The notes: generated by a model not told the origin, from the sequence alone. DNA of 62,182 bases from Bacteroidota bacterium (GCA_947460175.1 CANHGW010000012.1:1-62182), one strand, 5' to 3'; counted from the stretch's first letter, positions 1-8,315 are shown. Made by a program: numbers and translations.

Positions 1-998
1 TTCAATTTTCTTGGCGATAAATTTCTCACCGCATCTGCAATACACTTGATATGATCGGGCGTAGTTCCACAACAGCCTCCTACAATATTGACCAATCCTT
101 CTTTCGCCCATTCTTCTATAATATGACCTGTTTCATGTGCTTGTTCATCATACTCACCAAATGCATTGGGCAAGCCAGCATTTGGATAGGCACTTACATA
201 ACAGCTAGCTAATGCACTCAATTCTTCTATATGAGGTTTCATTTGAGTGGCACCCAGAGCGCAATTAAATCCAACACTAATAGGATTCGCATGTTCTACA
301 GAATAATAAAATGCCTCTAGTGTTTGTCCACTGAGCGTTCTTCCACTTGCATCAGTAATTGTACCCGATATCATGATAGGTAATTCGATGCTATAATCTG
401 CAAAATATTTTTTTACTGCATAAATAGCTGCTTTTGCATTCAAGGTATCAAAGATGGTTTCAATTAAAATAATATCTACACCACCATCGACTAACCCTTT
501 AACTTGTTCGTAATAAGCGTCCATTACTTCATCAAATGTAACTGCTCTATATCCGGGATTATTGACATCTGGAGACAACGATAAAGTCCTATTGGTAGGT
601 CCTATAGCTCCTGCTACAAATACACCAATACTTTGTTTGCCTTGTTCAGAATCTAAAAATTTCGAAACAGCATTTCGAGCACATTTCGCAGCTTCCAAGT
701 TTAATTGATAGCTATAGTCCTGCATATCATAATCCGCCATTGAAATACGTTGCGCACTGAATGTATTTGTTTCTAAAATATTGGCTCCTGCTTGTAAATA
801 CTTTAAATGTATTTCTTCAATAATGTGAGGTTGGGTGATGCAAAGCATGTCATTATTCCCTTTGACATCTTTATGCCAATTTTTGAATTGTTCCCCACGA
901 TAATCTGCTTCATTTAATTTGTAGCGTTGGATCATGGTACCCATAGCACCATCTATCACTAAAATGTGTTGTTGTAGTAATTCGTTTAATGTACTCAT
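1..998 (-). CDS. metH: Homocysteine S-methyltransferase module of methionine synthase (partial at window edge)
   Basis: The gene runs off the left edge; 332 codons are visible from the ATG at 996-998. The translation starts [20 protein letters not shown] and carries the zinc-binding cysteines of this family in GFNCALG and [11 protein letters not shown]. This is the N-terminal module of cobalamin-dependent methionine synthase, which passes a methyl group to homocysteine. In many Bacteroidota it is a separate gene of about 340 residues, and the last visible residues (NLSPRKL) fit the end of such a module, so little is missing. It is transcribed away from the histidine kinase gene, from a -7 element at 1123-1130 through a structured leader that resembles a SAM-II riboswitch. 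The remaining MetH domains would lie outside the window. Confidence 0.93.
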   Translation of the reverse strand, partial: MSTLNELLQQHILVIDGAMGTMIQRYKLNEADYRGEQFKNWHKDVKGNNDMLCITQPHIIEEIHLKYLQAGANILETNTFSAQRISMADYDMQDYSYQLNLEAAKCARNAVSKFLDSEQGKQSIGVFVAGAIGPTNRTLSLSPDVNNPGYRAVTFDEVMDAYYEQVKGLVDGGVDIILIETIFDTLNAKAAIYAVKKYFADYSIELPIMISGTITDASGRTLSGQTLEAFYYSVEHANPISVGFNCALGATQMKPHIEELSALASCYVSAYPNAGLPNAFGEYDEQAHETGHIIEEWAKEGLVNIVGGCCGTTPDHIKCIADAVRNLSPRKL

Positions 999-1067
999 TT
1001 GCTCAGTTTTTAGCTGAACTTATACTTCGTAACCAATAAACCTAGAGGGAGTTTAAATAGATTTGAG

Positions 1068-1121
1068 TATTAGTTCATGTTGTTTATTCAGGCCGAACAA
1101 TAATCAAATCTGCCTGATAAA
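1068..1121 (-). promoter_or_regulatory. Candidate SAM-II-like riboswitch (H-type pseudoknot) in the metH leader
   Basis: On the minus strand the leader reads CAGGC (1112-1116), GATTTG (1105-1110), a loop, GCCTG (1089-1093), AATAAACAA (1080-1088), then GAACTAA (1070-1076). CAGGC/GCCTG forms P1. TTGTT in the loop (1096-1100) can pair with AACAA (1080-1084), making an H-type pseudoknot. The order P1, GAUUUG, loop, P1', UAAACAA, CUAA is the arrangement I recall for SAM-II (SAM_alpha), which controls methionine genes. An alternative 8-bp pseudoknot also exists (1104-1111 with 1059-1066). The location just after the promoter and before metH supports the call, but it rests on memory of the consensus, not on a covariance search. 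Confidence 0.55.
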
Positions 1122-1122
1122 G

Positions 1123-1130
1123 CAAAAGTA
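1123..1130 (-). promoter_or_regulatory. metH promoter, Bacteroidota -7 element TACTTTTG
   Basis: The minus strand reads TACTTTTG, an exact match to TAnnTTTG. Transcription would start near 1115-1119, so the mRNA begins at the first stem of the candidate riboswitch. Confidence 0.6.
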
Positions 1131-1164
1131 TAACCAAAAATTGAATAATAGGATTTAATCTAAG

Positions 1165-1172
1165 TATTTTTG
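1165..1172 (+). promoter_or_regulatory. Histidine kinase promoter, -7 element TATTTTTG
   Basis: TATTTTTG lies 16 bases before the ATG at 1189, giving a leader of roughly 12 bases. It is divergent from the metH promoter, 35 bp away. Confidence 0.55.
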
Positions 1173-1188
1173 CAGAATATTCATTTTC

Positions 1189-2151
1189 ATGAAATTCACC
1201 ATAGCTTATACGCTGTTATTTTTATATGTAGTTTCAGCTATTGTATTTTGGGGGTATAGCCTCCACAAGCAAAATAATCTAGTATACAATCTAGAAATAG
1301 AAAAGCTCAATTTAAAAAACCTAAACTCATCTTCAGAACAATATAAATTAGAATTACACAAAATAGACGACAAAAAAAGAAGACGAGAGAAACAATATTG
1401 GGGTGAAGAAACTACGTTTCTTTTTGTAATCCTTCTTACCGCGGGTATTGTTTACTATGCATATTACAGACAACGGCAATTAAGCAAATTGCAACAAAAT
1501 TTCATGTTGAGTGTAACCCATGAATTAAAAACGCCCATCGCAGGTATCAAACTCAATATGCAAACTCTTGAGAAGAGGAAACTCGATGAAGACATTCAAC
1601 GAAAGCTTATCATCTCCTCTGTACAAGAAACAAATCGACTCAATGACCTCTGTAATAATATTCTTATTGCAACTCAACTAGAAGATAACAAAAAGGCAAT
1701 CTATTCAGATACAATTCTATTAAATGAATTGATTGAAGATCAAATAAATGAAATTAACAATAGATACCCTCAACTTAAGATAGCCACCAACCTAGAGGCT
1801 CCCGATTTTCAATTCAAGGGTGATTTAACCCTTTGGAAATTAGTAGTAAGTAATTTATTAGAAAATGCACGTAAATATTCTCCAGCAGATAAACCAATCG
1901 AACTGTCTACCATTAAAGATAATAACAATATAATATTCAGTATTAAAGATTCCGGCGTAGGTATACCTGATGAAGAGAAAAAAAGAATATTTGAAAAGTT
2001 TTATCGCATTGGCAATGAAAATACTCGTAAAACAAAAGGAACAGGATTGGGATTATATATTGTAAAAAAAATTGTCAATATGTATAAATATGACATTACC
2101 GTGAGAAATAATACACCGAATGGTTCTATTTTTGAGGTGACATTTAGTTAA
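1189..2151 (+). CDS. Membrane sensor histidine kinase
   Basis: A 320-residue class I histidine kinase. Two membrane segments (about 5-24 and 76-93) enclose a short, polar, probably coiled-coil periplasmic stretch of about 50 residues, so there is no large sensor domain. The H-box is SVTHELKTPIAG with the phosphorylated His at residue 111. The ATPase domain has an N-box (NLLENARKYS), G1 (DSGVGIP), an F-box and G2 (GTGLGLYIVK), so it looks catalytically complete. The response regulator gene follows 10 bp downstream and is almost certainly its partner. The very small sensor region suggests that it senses membrane stress or relies on another protein for its signal (inference). Confidence 0.93.
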   Translation: MKFTIAYTLLFLYVVSAIVFWGYSLHKQNNLVYNLEIEKLNLKNLNSSSEQYKLELHKIDDKKRRREKQYWGEETTFLFVILLTAGIVYYAYYRQRQLSKLQQNFMLSVTHELKTPIAGIKLNMQTLEKRKLDEDIQRKLIISSVQETNRLNDLCNNILIATQLEDNKKAIYSDTILLNELIEDQINEINNRYPQLKIATNLEAPDFQFKGDLTLWKLVVSNLLENARKYSPADKPIELSTIKDNNNIIFSIKDSGVGIPDEEKKRIFEKFYRIGNENTRKTKGTGLGLYIVKKIVNMYKYDITVRNNTPNGSIFEVTFS

Positions 2152-2161
2152 GTTCTATTTT

Positions 2162-2866
2162 ATGAAAAACGAAAAAAGACAACTATTACTGGTAGAAGAC
2201 GAGGAGAGCTTGAGAGATGCATTGAAACTGAATCTCGAACTTGAAAACTATGAAGTAACAGCCGTAGATGATGGTAAAAAGGCCATCGATACTTTTAAAA
2301 AGGAACACTTTGATTGTATCATATTAGATATCATGTTACCTGAAATGGATGGTATTACCGTATGTGAAACTATTCGACTGCAAAATGATAAAATTCCAAT
2401 TTTGTTTTTATCAGCTAAAAGCTCAGGTGCTGATCGAGTAGCTGGATTGAAAAAAGGTGGAGACGATTATATGACTAAACCATTTAATTTAGAGGAACTC
2501 CTATTAAGAGTTGAAAAGCTAATAGAAAAAAGTAAAAAATCGGAACATAGTGCCGAAGAAGTGGTGCACTATATAATAGGTAGTGGAAAAGTAGACTTTC
2601 ATGCACAAGAATGCATTGATATCAATGGAGAAAAACATCCGTTGACAAAAAAAGAAATGATGTTTTTAAAACTGTTGGTAGAATACAAAAACGAAGTCAT
2701 TACACGAGAACATATCTTGAAAATGGTATGGGGGTACAACGTTTTTCCAACTACTCGCACCATTGATAATTTCATTATGACCTTTCGAAAATATTTCGAG
2801 GAAGACCCCCGTCATCCTAATCACTTTTTAAGTGTACGAGGCGTTGGATACAAGTTTTGCAATTAG
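2162..2866 (+). CDS. OmpR/PhoB-type response regulator
   Basis: A 234-residue two-domain regulator. The receiver domain (about 7-120) has the acidic pocket VEDEE, the phospho-acceptor Asp56 in ILDIMLPEMDG, Ser85 and Lys106 in TKPF. The C-terminal half is a winged-helix Trans_reg_C domain (LTKKEMMFLKLLV through SVRGVGYKF). It forms an operon with the preceding kinase (10-bp gap) and would act as its DNA-binding output. It resembles the RprY type common in Bacteroidota, but the target genes cannot be read from the window. Its stop codon overlaps, by 3 bp, the stop of the convergent O-antigen ligase gene. Confidence 0.94.
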   Translation: MKNEKRQLLLVEDEESLRDALKLNLELENYEVTAVDDGKKAIDTFKKEHFDCIILDIMLPEMDGITVCETIRLQNDKIPILFLSAKSSGADRVAGLKKGGDDYMTKPFNLEELLLRVEKLIEKSKKSEHSAEEVVHYIIGSGKVDFHAQECIDINGEKHPLTKKEMMFLKLLVEYKNEVITREHILKMVWGYNVFPTTRTIDNFIMTFRKYFEEDPRHPNHFLSVRGVGYKFCN

Positions 2867-4119
2867 TATTTATAACGTAGCTCTCGCTTAGCGTGTACGT
2901 CTTTAAATAAATAAAGCGTTAGAAAAAAAATAAAAAATACTATCCCTGCTTGTATTTCTAGCATATCGTCTGTCAAAATATTGACAAAAATTAATATTCC
3001 CATCCAAGCACCTTTATATTCCTTTTTTTTGAAAAAAAGAAAATAAAAACTATAGCCAATAAACAAAAAAAGCAATACAACACCTAAGATCCCAACATCA
3101 AGCCAAGTATGTAAAACTTGATTATGCGTGTGCATATTATTTTTAGCCAAATCTAAATACCCTTCTTTTTTAAATTGATTTAATAATAATGGATTTGCTG
3201 AACCGGTCCCATAACCTAAGATTGGATGTTGTTTGATTAACTCCCATTCAAGCGACCATGCAGCCCTCCGACTTCCAGTAGAATTTTGAAATTCAACATT
3301 TTTGGTCGGTATTATTTTTAAATTAATCAATGTATCATCTAATCTGTTTTTCAAGGATGGTATTGTCAAAAACATTGCAACCATAATTATCACTGAAAAA
3401 ATCAATAACCCAAAACGGAGAATGTAATTTTTAATTAAGTTGCTCAAAGTCAGTATAAGGTATCCAATAAAAATAAGTAAAAATAATATAGTTGTTTTAG
3501 ACAGTAAAACCAAAATGGCAAACAAAAAGAAAAGAAAAGTCAATATTGTTAACCATCTTTTTAGCGTATTCATTTTCTTTTCTTTAATTAAATGAATACC
3601 TATCAATACAATGCCAAATGCAAAATAATTTGAATAATAGCCGGGGTGCATGATTGATTCTGAAATCGTCATACGATGAAAAATAGTTGACAAGGGTGCA
3701 GTAGGGTACTTCCAAAAAGTGTATACAATACAAAAAAGAAAAGAAACCGCACATGAAATGACAAACCCCATTTCGAGATAGTGTCTTCGACTTGGATTCA
3801 GATAGTTTTCAGTTGAAAAAAGTATAGGAAGAATTAAAAATGACAACTTCACTTCAATCGATTGCCATCCATTGAATGGAAAATCGCTCCAAAAAAGTGC
3901 AATTAAATGAATAAAAAAAAAGCCCCATGAAATAATAATAATGGGAGTAAATTGAAAATGTTTGATTTTAAACCACAAATCTCGATCCCAGATCCAATGA
4001 AGTATTAATAAGACAATCCCTATTGAACTGATTCGTTCATGCCATGGAAAAACCATGGCTGTGATTAGCACGATTAAAAACCAAATGGATGACCTATCGA
4101 GTTGCTTGAACTGAATCAT
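2863..4119 (-). CDS. O-antigen ligase/polymerase family membrane protein (Wzy/WaaL-type)
   Basis: A 418-residue protein with about 10-12 predicted membrane helices. The large periplasmic loop before the last helices contains NNMHTHNQVLHTWLDVGILG, the histidine-containing signature of the O-antigen ligase family (Wzy_C, PF04932); GYGTGSANPL just upstream is also typical. Members polymerise O-antigen repeats or ligate polysaccharide to lipid A core or protein. No other polysaccharide genes are next to it, so the choice between ligase and polymerase cannot be made. Its 5' end is divergent from the YciO gene 41 bp away, and its 3' end converges on the response regulator. Confidence 0.85.
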   Translation of the reverse strand: MIQFKQLDRSSIWFLIVLITAMVFPWHERISSIGIVLLILHWIWDRDLWFKIKHFQFTPIIIISWGFFFIHLIALFWSDFPFNGWQSIEVKLSFLILPILFSTENYLNPSRRHYLEMGFVISCAVSFLFCIVYTFWKYPTAPLSTIFHRMTISESIMHPGYYSNYFAFGIVLIGIHLIKEKKMNTLKRWLTILTFLFFLFAILVLLSKTTILFLLIFIGYLILTLSNLIKNYILRFGLLIFSVIIMVAMFLTIPSLKNRLDDTLINLKIIPTKNVEFQNSTGSRRAAWSLEWELIKQHPILGYGTGSANPLLLNQFKKEGYLDLAKNNMHTHNQVLHTWLDVGILGVVLLFLFIGYSFYFLFFKKKEYKGAWMGILIFVNILTDDMLEIQAGIVFFIFFLTLYLFKDVHAKRELRYKY

Positions 4120-4148
4120 TGAATCACGAAGTTAAACTCAATTCTTCA

Positions 4149-4156
4149 TATCTTTA
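4149..4156 (+). promoter_or_regulatory. -7 element TATCTTTA directly before the yciO-like gene
   Basis: TATCTTTA matches TAnnTTTG at 7 of 8 positions and lies 4 bases before the ATG at 4161. It argues against the upstream ATG at 4119, which would lie outside the transcript. Confidence 0.45.
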
Positions 4157-4160
4157 CATC

Positions 4161-4769
4161 ATGCTTATTCAAATTCATCCTAAAAATCCTGACGAGCGTA
4201 AGATTAAAATCATAGCTGATAATCTTCGAAAGGGAGGCGTAATCATTTATCCTACTGATACTGTGTATGCCATGGGTTGCGATATTGAACATCATGAAGC
4301 CATAGAACGTATTTGTCAATTGAAAAATATTAATCCACTTAAAGCACAACTTTCATTTATTTGTAACGACCTGAGCCACTTAAGTGAATATACAAAAGCT
4401 ATTGGGACACCTCTTTACCGCTTTCTAAAACAATATTTGCCTGGCCCTTTTACATTTATTTTGCCAGCTAGTAAAAAAGTACCCAAATTACTTCGCACTA
4501 AAAAAGAAACGGTAGGTATTCGTGTGCCAGACAATTTAATATGCAAGGCTATCATATCCGAACTTGGCCATCCTATTATAAGTACATCGCTTCCAGTTCC
4601 CGATGGGGAAGAAATACTTTCAGACCCAGCGTTAATCTATGAATTATTTGAAGATCGTGTTGATTATGTAATTGATGGTGGTTTTGGAGGTATGGTTACT
4701 TCTACAATTGTCGATTGCACATTATCACCACCCGAGGTGATACGCGAAGGGTTGGGTGAAATTATATAA
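4161..4769 (+). CDS. yciO: YciO-type protein of the Sua5/YrdC/TsaC family
   Basis: A 202-residue protein counted from the ATG at 4161 (MLIQIHPKNPDERK). The YrdC fold is clear: KGGVIIYPTDTVYAMGCD, LPGPFTFILPASKKVP, TVGIRVPDN, PIISTSL. Length and wording (FICNDLSHLSEYTK, TSTIVDCT, VIREGLGEI) match E. coli YciO more closely than TsaC. TsaC makes threonylcarbamoyl-AMP for tRNA t6A; the YciO branch binds RNA and has weaker or uncertain activity. I chose 4161 because a -7 element ends 4 bases upstream. Whether this is the only t6A synthase of the organism cannot be told here. Confidence 0.88.
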   Translation: MLIQIHPKNPDERKIKIIADNLRKGGVIIYPTDTVYAMGCDIEHHEAIERICQLKNINPLKAQLSFICNDLSHLSEYTKAIGTPLYRFLKQYLPGPFTFILPASKKVPKLLRTKKETVGIRVPDNLICKAIISELGHPIISTSLPVPDGEEILSDPALIYELFEDRVDYVIDGGFGGMVTSTIVDCTLSPPEVIREGLGEII

Positions 4770-4892
4770 AATCGCTGAAAGCTATACTCAAAATGGATTT
4801 TAAGCCCTTTTTTTTAGTTTTTACAAACATATTTCTGATTCAATTTTCTTTTATAAGCAGTTTTTTATTAATTTGTACCCAAATTGAATTGC

Positions 4893-5564
4893 ATGAACAA
4901 GTTTTTTCTTGTATTAATTGTTGTATTGGGTATTTCTTATCAGAGTAATGCACAGCTTTTTACTATTCCAAGCTGGGACTACAATTGGGATCAAAAGGCC
5001 CATGAAAAAGGACAAATACACTTCTCATATGGGTATGGGCAACCAAGACTAGATAAGAATTTATTTAAATTCCAAAAAGATAGTATTGATTTTAAAGTTG
5101 TAGGCATTGGTCCATTTTTCTGGAAAGCAGAACATGGTCTTACACGTAGATTAAGTGTTTCCTTATCAGCTGCTTATATTTTATACAAATCTGAATGGAA
5201 GCGTATGCGTCCCGATCCAAAATATGGCTATGATTTACCTTTTAGATATGGTACAACTTTGCATGATATATCTGCCAACCTACGTTTAAACTACCATTTA
5301 TTTGTGAACAAAGAATGGGATGTTTATATTGGAGGTGGTGTAGGATACAATCACTTTATCAATAAAGATTTTACCGATTACGCTCCAGATGACTCTACAT
5401 TTAATTCTCAGTTTAAAATACCTTATCCTGTTTCTTATGAAATGACATTTGGTGTACGTTACTTTTTCTTAACTCGCACTGCAATCTATGTAGAAGCTGG
5501 TTTAGGCAAGGCGCTTATACAAGGTGGGTTTGTATTTAAATTCAGACATAGAAAAAGAGGATAA
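4893..5564 (+). CDS. Predicted outer-membrane beta-barrel protein
   Basis: 223 residues from the ATG at 4893. A signal peptide (MNKFFLVLIVVLGISYQSNA, cut before Q) is followed by alternating strands rich in Tyr, Phe and Trp (HFSYGYGQPRL, LSVSLSAAYILYKSEW, NLRLNYHLFVN, YIGGGVGYNHF, MTFGVRYFFLTRTAIYVEAG), typical of a small 8-stranded outer-membrane barrel. The final residues (FVFKFRHRKRG) are less typical, since most barrels end in Phe. It stands alone, preceded by an AT-rich gap of 123 bp. The substrate or role is unknown. Confidence 0.75.
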   Translation: MNKFFLVLIVVLGISYQSNAQLFTIPSWDYNWDQKAHEKGQIHFSYGYGQPRLDKNLFKFQKDSIDFKVVGIGPFFWKAEHGLTRRLSVSLSAAYILYKSEWKRMRPDPKYGYDLPFRYGTTLHDISANLRLNYHLFVNKEWDVYIGGGVGYNHFINKDFTDYAPDDSTFNSQFKIPYPVSYEMTFGVRYFFLTRTAIYVEAGLGKALIQGGFVFKFRHRKRG

Positions 5565-5569
5565 TTTAT

Positions 5570-5577
5570 TATATTTG
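5570..5577 (+). promoter_or_regulatory. -7 element TATATTTG before the 41-residue membrane protein
   Basis: An exact TAnnTTTG match 20 bases before the ATG at 5598 and just after the stop of the barrel gene. It supports separate transcription of the small ORF. Confidence 0.5.
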
Positions 5578-5597
5578 CAACTTATTAATCATTTTAC

Positions 5598-5723
5598 ATG
5601 ACAAAGACATTACTTTCTATCTTCGAAATCGGCAACGCAATAGGCTATTGGGGTTGCATCATTTTCTTCGTTATTATGTTCATCGGACTTATTTTCGTGA
5701 TGAAAAACTATGTAAAAGATTAG
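5598..5723 (+). CDS. Small single-pass membrane protein (41 residues)
   Basis: The ORF starts MTKTLLSIFEIGNAIGYWGC and ends MKNYVKD. An amphipathic N-terminus is followed by one hydrophobic helix (about residues 20-35) and a positively charged tail, the layout of small subunits of membrane complexes. It has its own -7 element 20 bases upstream and is free of overlap with other genes, which favours a real gene. I do not recognise the family. It is followed by 62 bp of AT-rich spacer and then the TylF-like gene. Confidence 0.6.
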   Translation: MTKTLLSIFEIGNAIGYWGCIIFFVIMFIGLIFVMKNYVKD

Positions 5724-5785
5724 TTTATTTCTTTTATTAGTGTCTTTTCGTCGAAGGCCTCTTCATTCTCTAATTCCTATTTAGT

Positions 5786-6517
5786 ATGCTATTACGCATT
5801 GTCAAGTTTTTGAAAGATTTGCTTTTAGCATCCCGACTATTTACAATTTTGAAACCACTTAATCATTTATTGGGGTTTCTTTTTCACTTTACCAAACTTA
5901 CTAGTTGGGTTAATAAAAATAGTGGCAAATTTATTAAATCTGATTTTTACACTCCCAATCGTAATTATTCCAAACGCCCTTTTTTATACAAGGATGTAAT
6001 GGACCATTATGCTTTAGCCGACAATCCTGTTCATTATTTTGAATTTGGTGTTGCTTCTGGTGTTTCATTTAAATGGTGGTTGGCAAATAATTCTAATAAT
6101 GATAGTCATTTTTTCGGATTTGATACTTTTGAAGGATTACCCGAAGACTGGGGTGGGTTTTATCAAAAAGGTGCTATGTCGCACGGAATACCTGACATTA
6201 AAGACGAAAGAGCGAAGTTTTATAAAGGTCTTTTCCAAGAAACGCTCACACCTTTCATTGAAGATCATAATGCCTTCTTGAAATTGCCGATTCGTAAAGT
6301 CATCCATTTGGATGCCGATCTTTTTACTGCTACTTTATTTACTTTATCACAGTTATATCCATATTTAAAAAAAGGTGATGTGCTCATATTCGATGAATTT
6401 TCGGTTGCAAATCACGAGTTCAAAGCATTGGATTTGTTTCAAGAAGTCTTTTACGTAAAATGTAAACCTATTTTCGCTCAAAACAATTTTTATCAGGTAG
6501 CATTTGAGATAGAATAA
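5786..6517 (+). CDS. Class I SAM-dependent methyltransferase, TylF/macrocin O-methyltransferase-like
   Basis: 243 residues. The SAM-binding motif is FEFGVASGVSFKWW (about 83-96), followed by the family hallmark FFGFDTFEGLPEDWGG and the metal-site region HLDADLFTATLFTLSQLYPY and GDVLIFDEF. These are the features of TylF-like methyltransferases, which methylate sugars or small metabolites and need a divalent cation. The first 45 residues are basic and hydrophobic and may touch the membrane. No sugar biosynthesis genes flank it, so the substrate is unknown. pdxH follows 17 bp later but has its own -7 element. Confidence 0.82.
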   Translation: MLLRIVKFLKDLLLASRLFTILKPLNHLLGFLFHFTKLTSWVNKNSGKFIKSDFYTPNRNYSKRPFLYKDVMDHYALADNPVHYFEFGVASGVSFKWWLANNSNNDSHFFGFDTFEGLPEDWGGFYQKGAMSHGIPDIKDERAKFYKGLFQETLTPFIEDHNAFLKLPIRKVIHLDADLFTATLFTLSQLYPYLKKGDVLIFDEFSVANHEFKALDLFQEVFYVKCKPIFAQNNFYQVAFEIE

Positions 6518-6518
6518 T

Positions 6519-6526
6519 TACTTTTG
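6519..6526 (+). promoter_or_regulatory. pdxH -7 element TACTTTTG
   Basis: An exact TAnnTTTG match, with 8 bases between it and the ATG at 6535. The predicted mRNA has a leader of about 4 bases at most. Confidence 0.5.
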
Positions 6527-6534
6527 CAACTGAA

Positions 6535-7182
6535 ATGATTAACTCTCAACTCGCCGCAATACGTCAGGATTATCTCCTTGCTTCATTGACAGAAGAGGAC
6601 ACGTTTGATGATCCCATTTTACAATTTCAAAAATGGTTTCAGGAGGCTGTAAATGCTGGCATAGACGATGTAAATGCATTAGCGCTAGCAACAGTAGATG
6701 CTCATCACAAACCTCATAATCGTATTGTTTTACTGAAAGGCATTGAGCAAGAGCAATTTGTTTTTTTTACCAATTACAATAGTCACAAAGGAAATGATAT
6801 TGCTTCAAATCCAAATGTTGCTCTTACTTTTTACTGGGTCGAATTACAACGTCAAATTCGTATCGAAGGCATTGCAACTAAATTAACAGTTGAAGCTTCC
6901 GAAGCTTATTTTCATTCAAGACCCATTGAAAGTCAATTGGGTGCTTGGGCTTCACACCAAAGTGAGGTATTGCATCATAGACATGATTTAGAAAAACGAT
7001 TTGAATTGCTTCAAAAAGAATATGATGGAAAAAAAATTCCTTGTCCGCCACATTGGGGTGGCTATCAAGTACTGCCATCTGTAATAGAATTTTGGCAAGG
7101 AAGAGCAAGTCGCATGCATGATCGTATTTTCTATTCAAAAGAAATAGATTCAAATTGGAAACGAGTCCGATTGAATCCGTAA
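6535..7182 (+). CDS. pdxH: Pyridoxamine/pyridoxine 5'-phosphate oxidase
   Basis: 215 residues, the usual length. PdxH oxidises PNP or PMP to pyridoxal 5'-phosphate with FMN and oxygen. Family signatures are present in order: ALATVDAHHKPHNRIVLLKG, FFTNYNSHKGNDIASNP (FMN phosphate site), RQIRIEGIATKL, SRPIESQLGAWASHQSEVL, and the C-terminal EFWQGRASRMHDRIFYS with WKRVRLNP. Nothing is missing. It is a stand-alone gene, convergent with the disrupted ydeI-like gene 4 bp away. Confidence 0.96.
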   Translation: MINSQLAAIRQDYLLASLTEEDTFDDPILQFQKWFQEAVNAGIDDVNALALATVDAHHKPHNRIVLLKGIEQEQFVFFTNYNSHKGNDIASNPNVALTFYWVELQRQIRIEGIATKLTVEASEAYFHSRPIESQLGAWASHQSEVLHHRHDLEKRFELLQKEYDGKKIPCPPHWGGYQVLPSVIEFWQGRASRMHDRIFYSKEIDSNWKRVRLNP

Positions 7183-7186
7183 TTTT

Positions 7187-7924
7187 TTATTTTTCGTATT
7201 TCCACATTCTTTTTTTTCCTTCAGCCATCCACTCAATCGCTTGCGACATTCGCTTTTCTCGTGTAGTTTCTGTTTTGGCATCTGTAATCCAAACAATATA
7301 TTCTTTTTTGCATGAGTACGTAAAAGCATTGAATGTTTTTAAAGCTTCTTTATTCTGTTTGAGTTCCTTCAGAAAATAAGCAGGCGCTTCAATAGCTTCG
7401 TCTTTGGTAGATTTTACTTTATTCACTTTGATACCATCATCGTTCAATTTCATAGCTTCTTTAATCCATGCTATTATTTTTTTATCGGAAGGCAAATCAT
7501 CCAAACAAGTTATTTTACCTATATGTCCCATGGATGATTCACTTGATGCATGTTGCATCAACGCTTTATCTTTCATAAGCGAGGCTTTCCAAAAACCCAT
7601 TGCGCAATGATGCTTAAATGCGGCCATGTGGCACATCATACCGATTGTAAATCTGTAATAGTCCAATGTCGGCTATGCCTCATTGTACTAAACACATTTA
7701 TCATCGGCATTTACAATTGTAAAATTCTAAAAATATTTACACTATTTTAGAATTACAATTACTATCATTTCTCCTTTGTAATCAAAGAAAGGCATTCCCC
7801 ATTTTATTTTCTCTTCTGCTTCAGGACAAGTATGATGCACAAGTGCACGTATATGATTTAAAATTGGATGAGCAAAAGGCTGTGCTTTTAAAATGAAATT
7901 ATCTACCTGAGGAGAATATGGCAT
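7187..7924 (-). pseudogene. YdeI/OmpD-associated family gene split by a 124-bp insertion
   Basis: Two ORFs in the same frame are pieces of one gene: 7742-7924 (N-terminal DUF1801 part, ending KIKWGMPFFDYKGEM) and 7187-7666 (remaining DUF1801 part, from CHMAAFKHHCAMGFWKASLM, plus the C-terminal OmdA-type region ending KRMWKYEK). Between them lie 124 bp with terminal inverted repeats, flanked by the 5-bp direct repeat ATCAT. Removing the insert plus one repeat joins the pieces in frame as DYKGEMMCHMAAFKHH, which reads as a normal member of about 200 residues. The insert brings an in-frame TAG. The downstream piece could still be translated from ATGs inside or after the insert, but it would lack part of its first domain. 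Confidence 0.8.
7640..7763. mobile_element. MITE-like element, 124 bp, with terminal inverted repeats and 5-bp target duplication
   Basis: The left end (7640-7662) and the reverse complement of the right end (7741-7763) match at 17 of 23 positions without gaps, sharing ATTGTAA, TCT and AATAGT blocks. The element is flanked by ATCAT at 7635-7639 and 7764-7768. It has no coding capacity, so it would need a transposase supplied in trans. The right half also contains an internal hairpin (7717-7760 region). I see no second copy in this window and do not know the parent IS family. Confidence 0.7.
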
Positions 7925-7964
7925 TTGTATAATATTGAATTCTTTATCAAAGATAAAATATTCA

Positions 7965-8315
7965 TTATTTTATTTCTATTACTTCTGCATCTTCTATATC
8001 CTGTGCCTTGGACGATTTCACAGAAGACGTAGTGCGTGGTGCTAGCTTATTCTGAAGATACCATGCTAAAGTGAATGTTGGAATGATATCTGTAAAAGGT
8101 ATAATTTCTTCTAAAAATGAAAAAGCACCTCCAAGCATACCACCTAATCCGCCAAATGTATTGTAAAATACATAAGCCGAAAGTGGTGCCCAAATAGTAT
8201 CGGACCATTCACCCAAAGCAGGTATTAAAAAAGAAGCCATACCAATTAAATCCATTATTATACAGAATAATAAGGTAGGTTTTTTTGTAAAAAACGAAGC
8301 AATGATTTTTTCCAT
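7965..8315 (-). CDS. Small integral membrane protein of unknown function
   Basis: 116 residues. The N-terminal two thirds hold about three hydrophobic segments (PTLLFCIIMDLIGMASFLIP, a glycine-rich segment with YNTFGGLGGMLGGAF, and IIPTFTLAWYL). The C-terminus is a polar tail ending AQDIEDAEVIEIK. The glycine-rich middle and acidic tail are probably conserved in Bacteroidota, but I do not recognise a named family. Neighbours give no functional hint. Confidence 0.65.
   Translation of the reverse strand: MEKIIASFFTKKPTLLFCIIMDLIGMASFLIPALGEWSDTIWAPLSAYVFYNTFGGLGGMLGGAFSFLEEIIPFTDIIPTFTLAWYLQNKLAPRTTSSVKSSKAQDIEDAEVIEIK

Noticed and set aside
1000-1121. SAM-I riboswitch in the metH leader
   Set aside because: None of the SAM-I core (kink-turn, GGCAACC-type junction) is present; the layout fits SAM-II instead.
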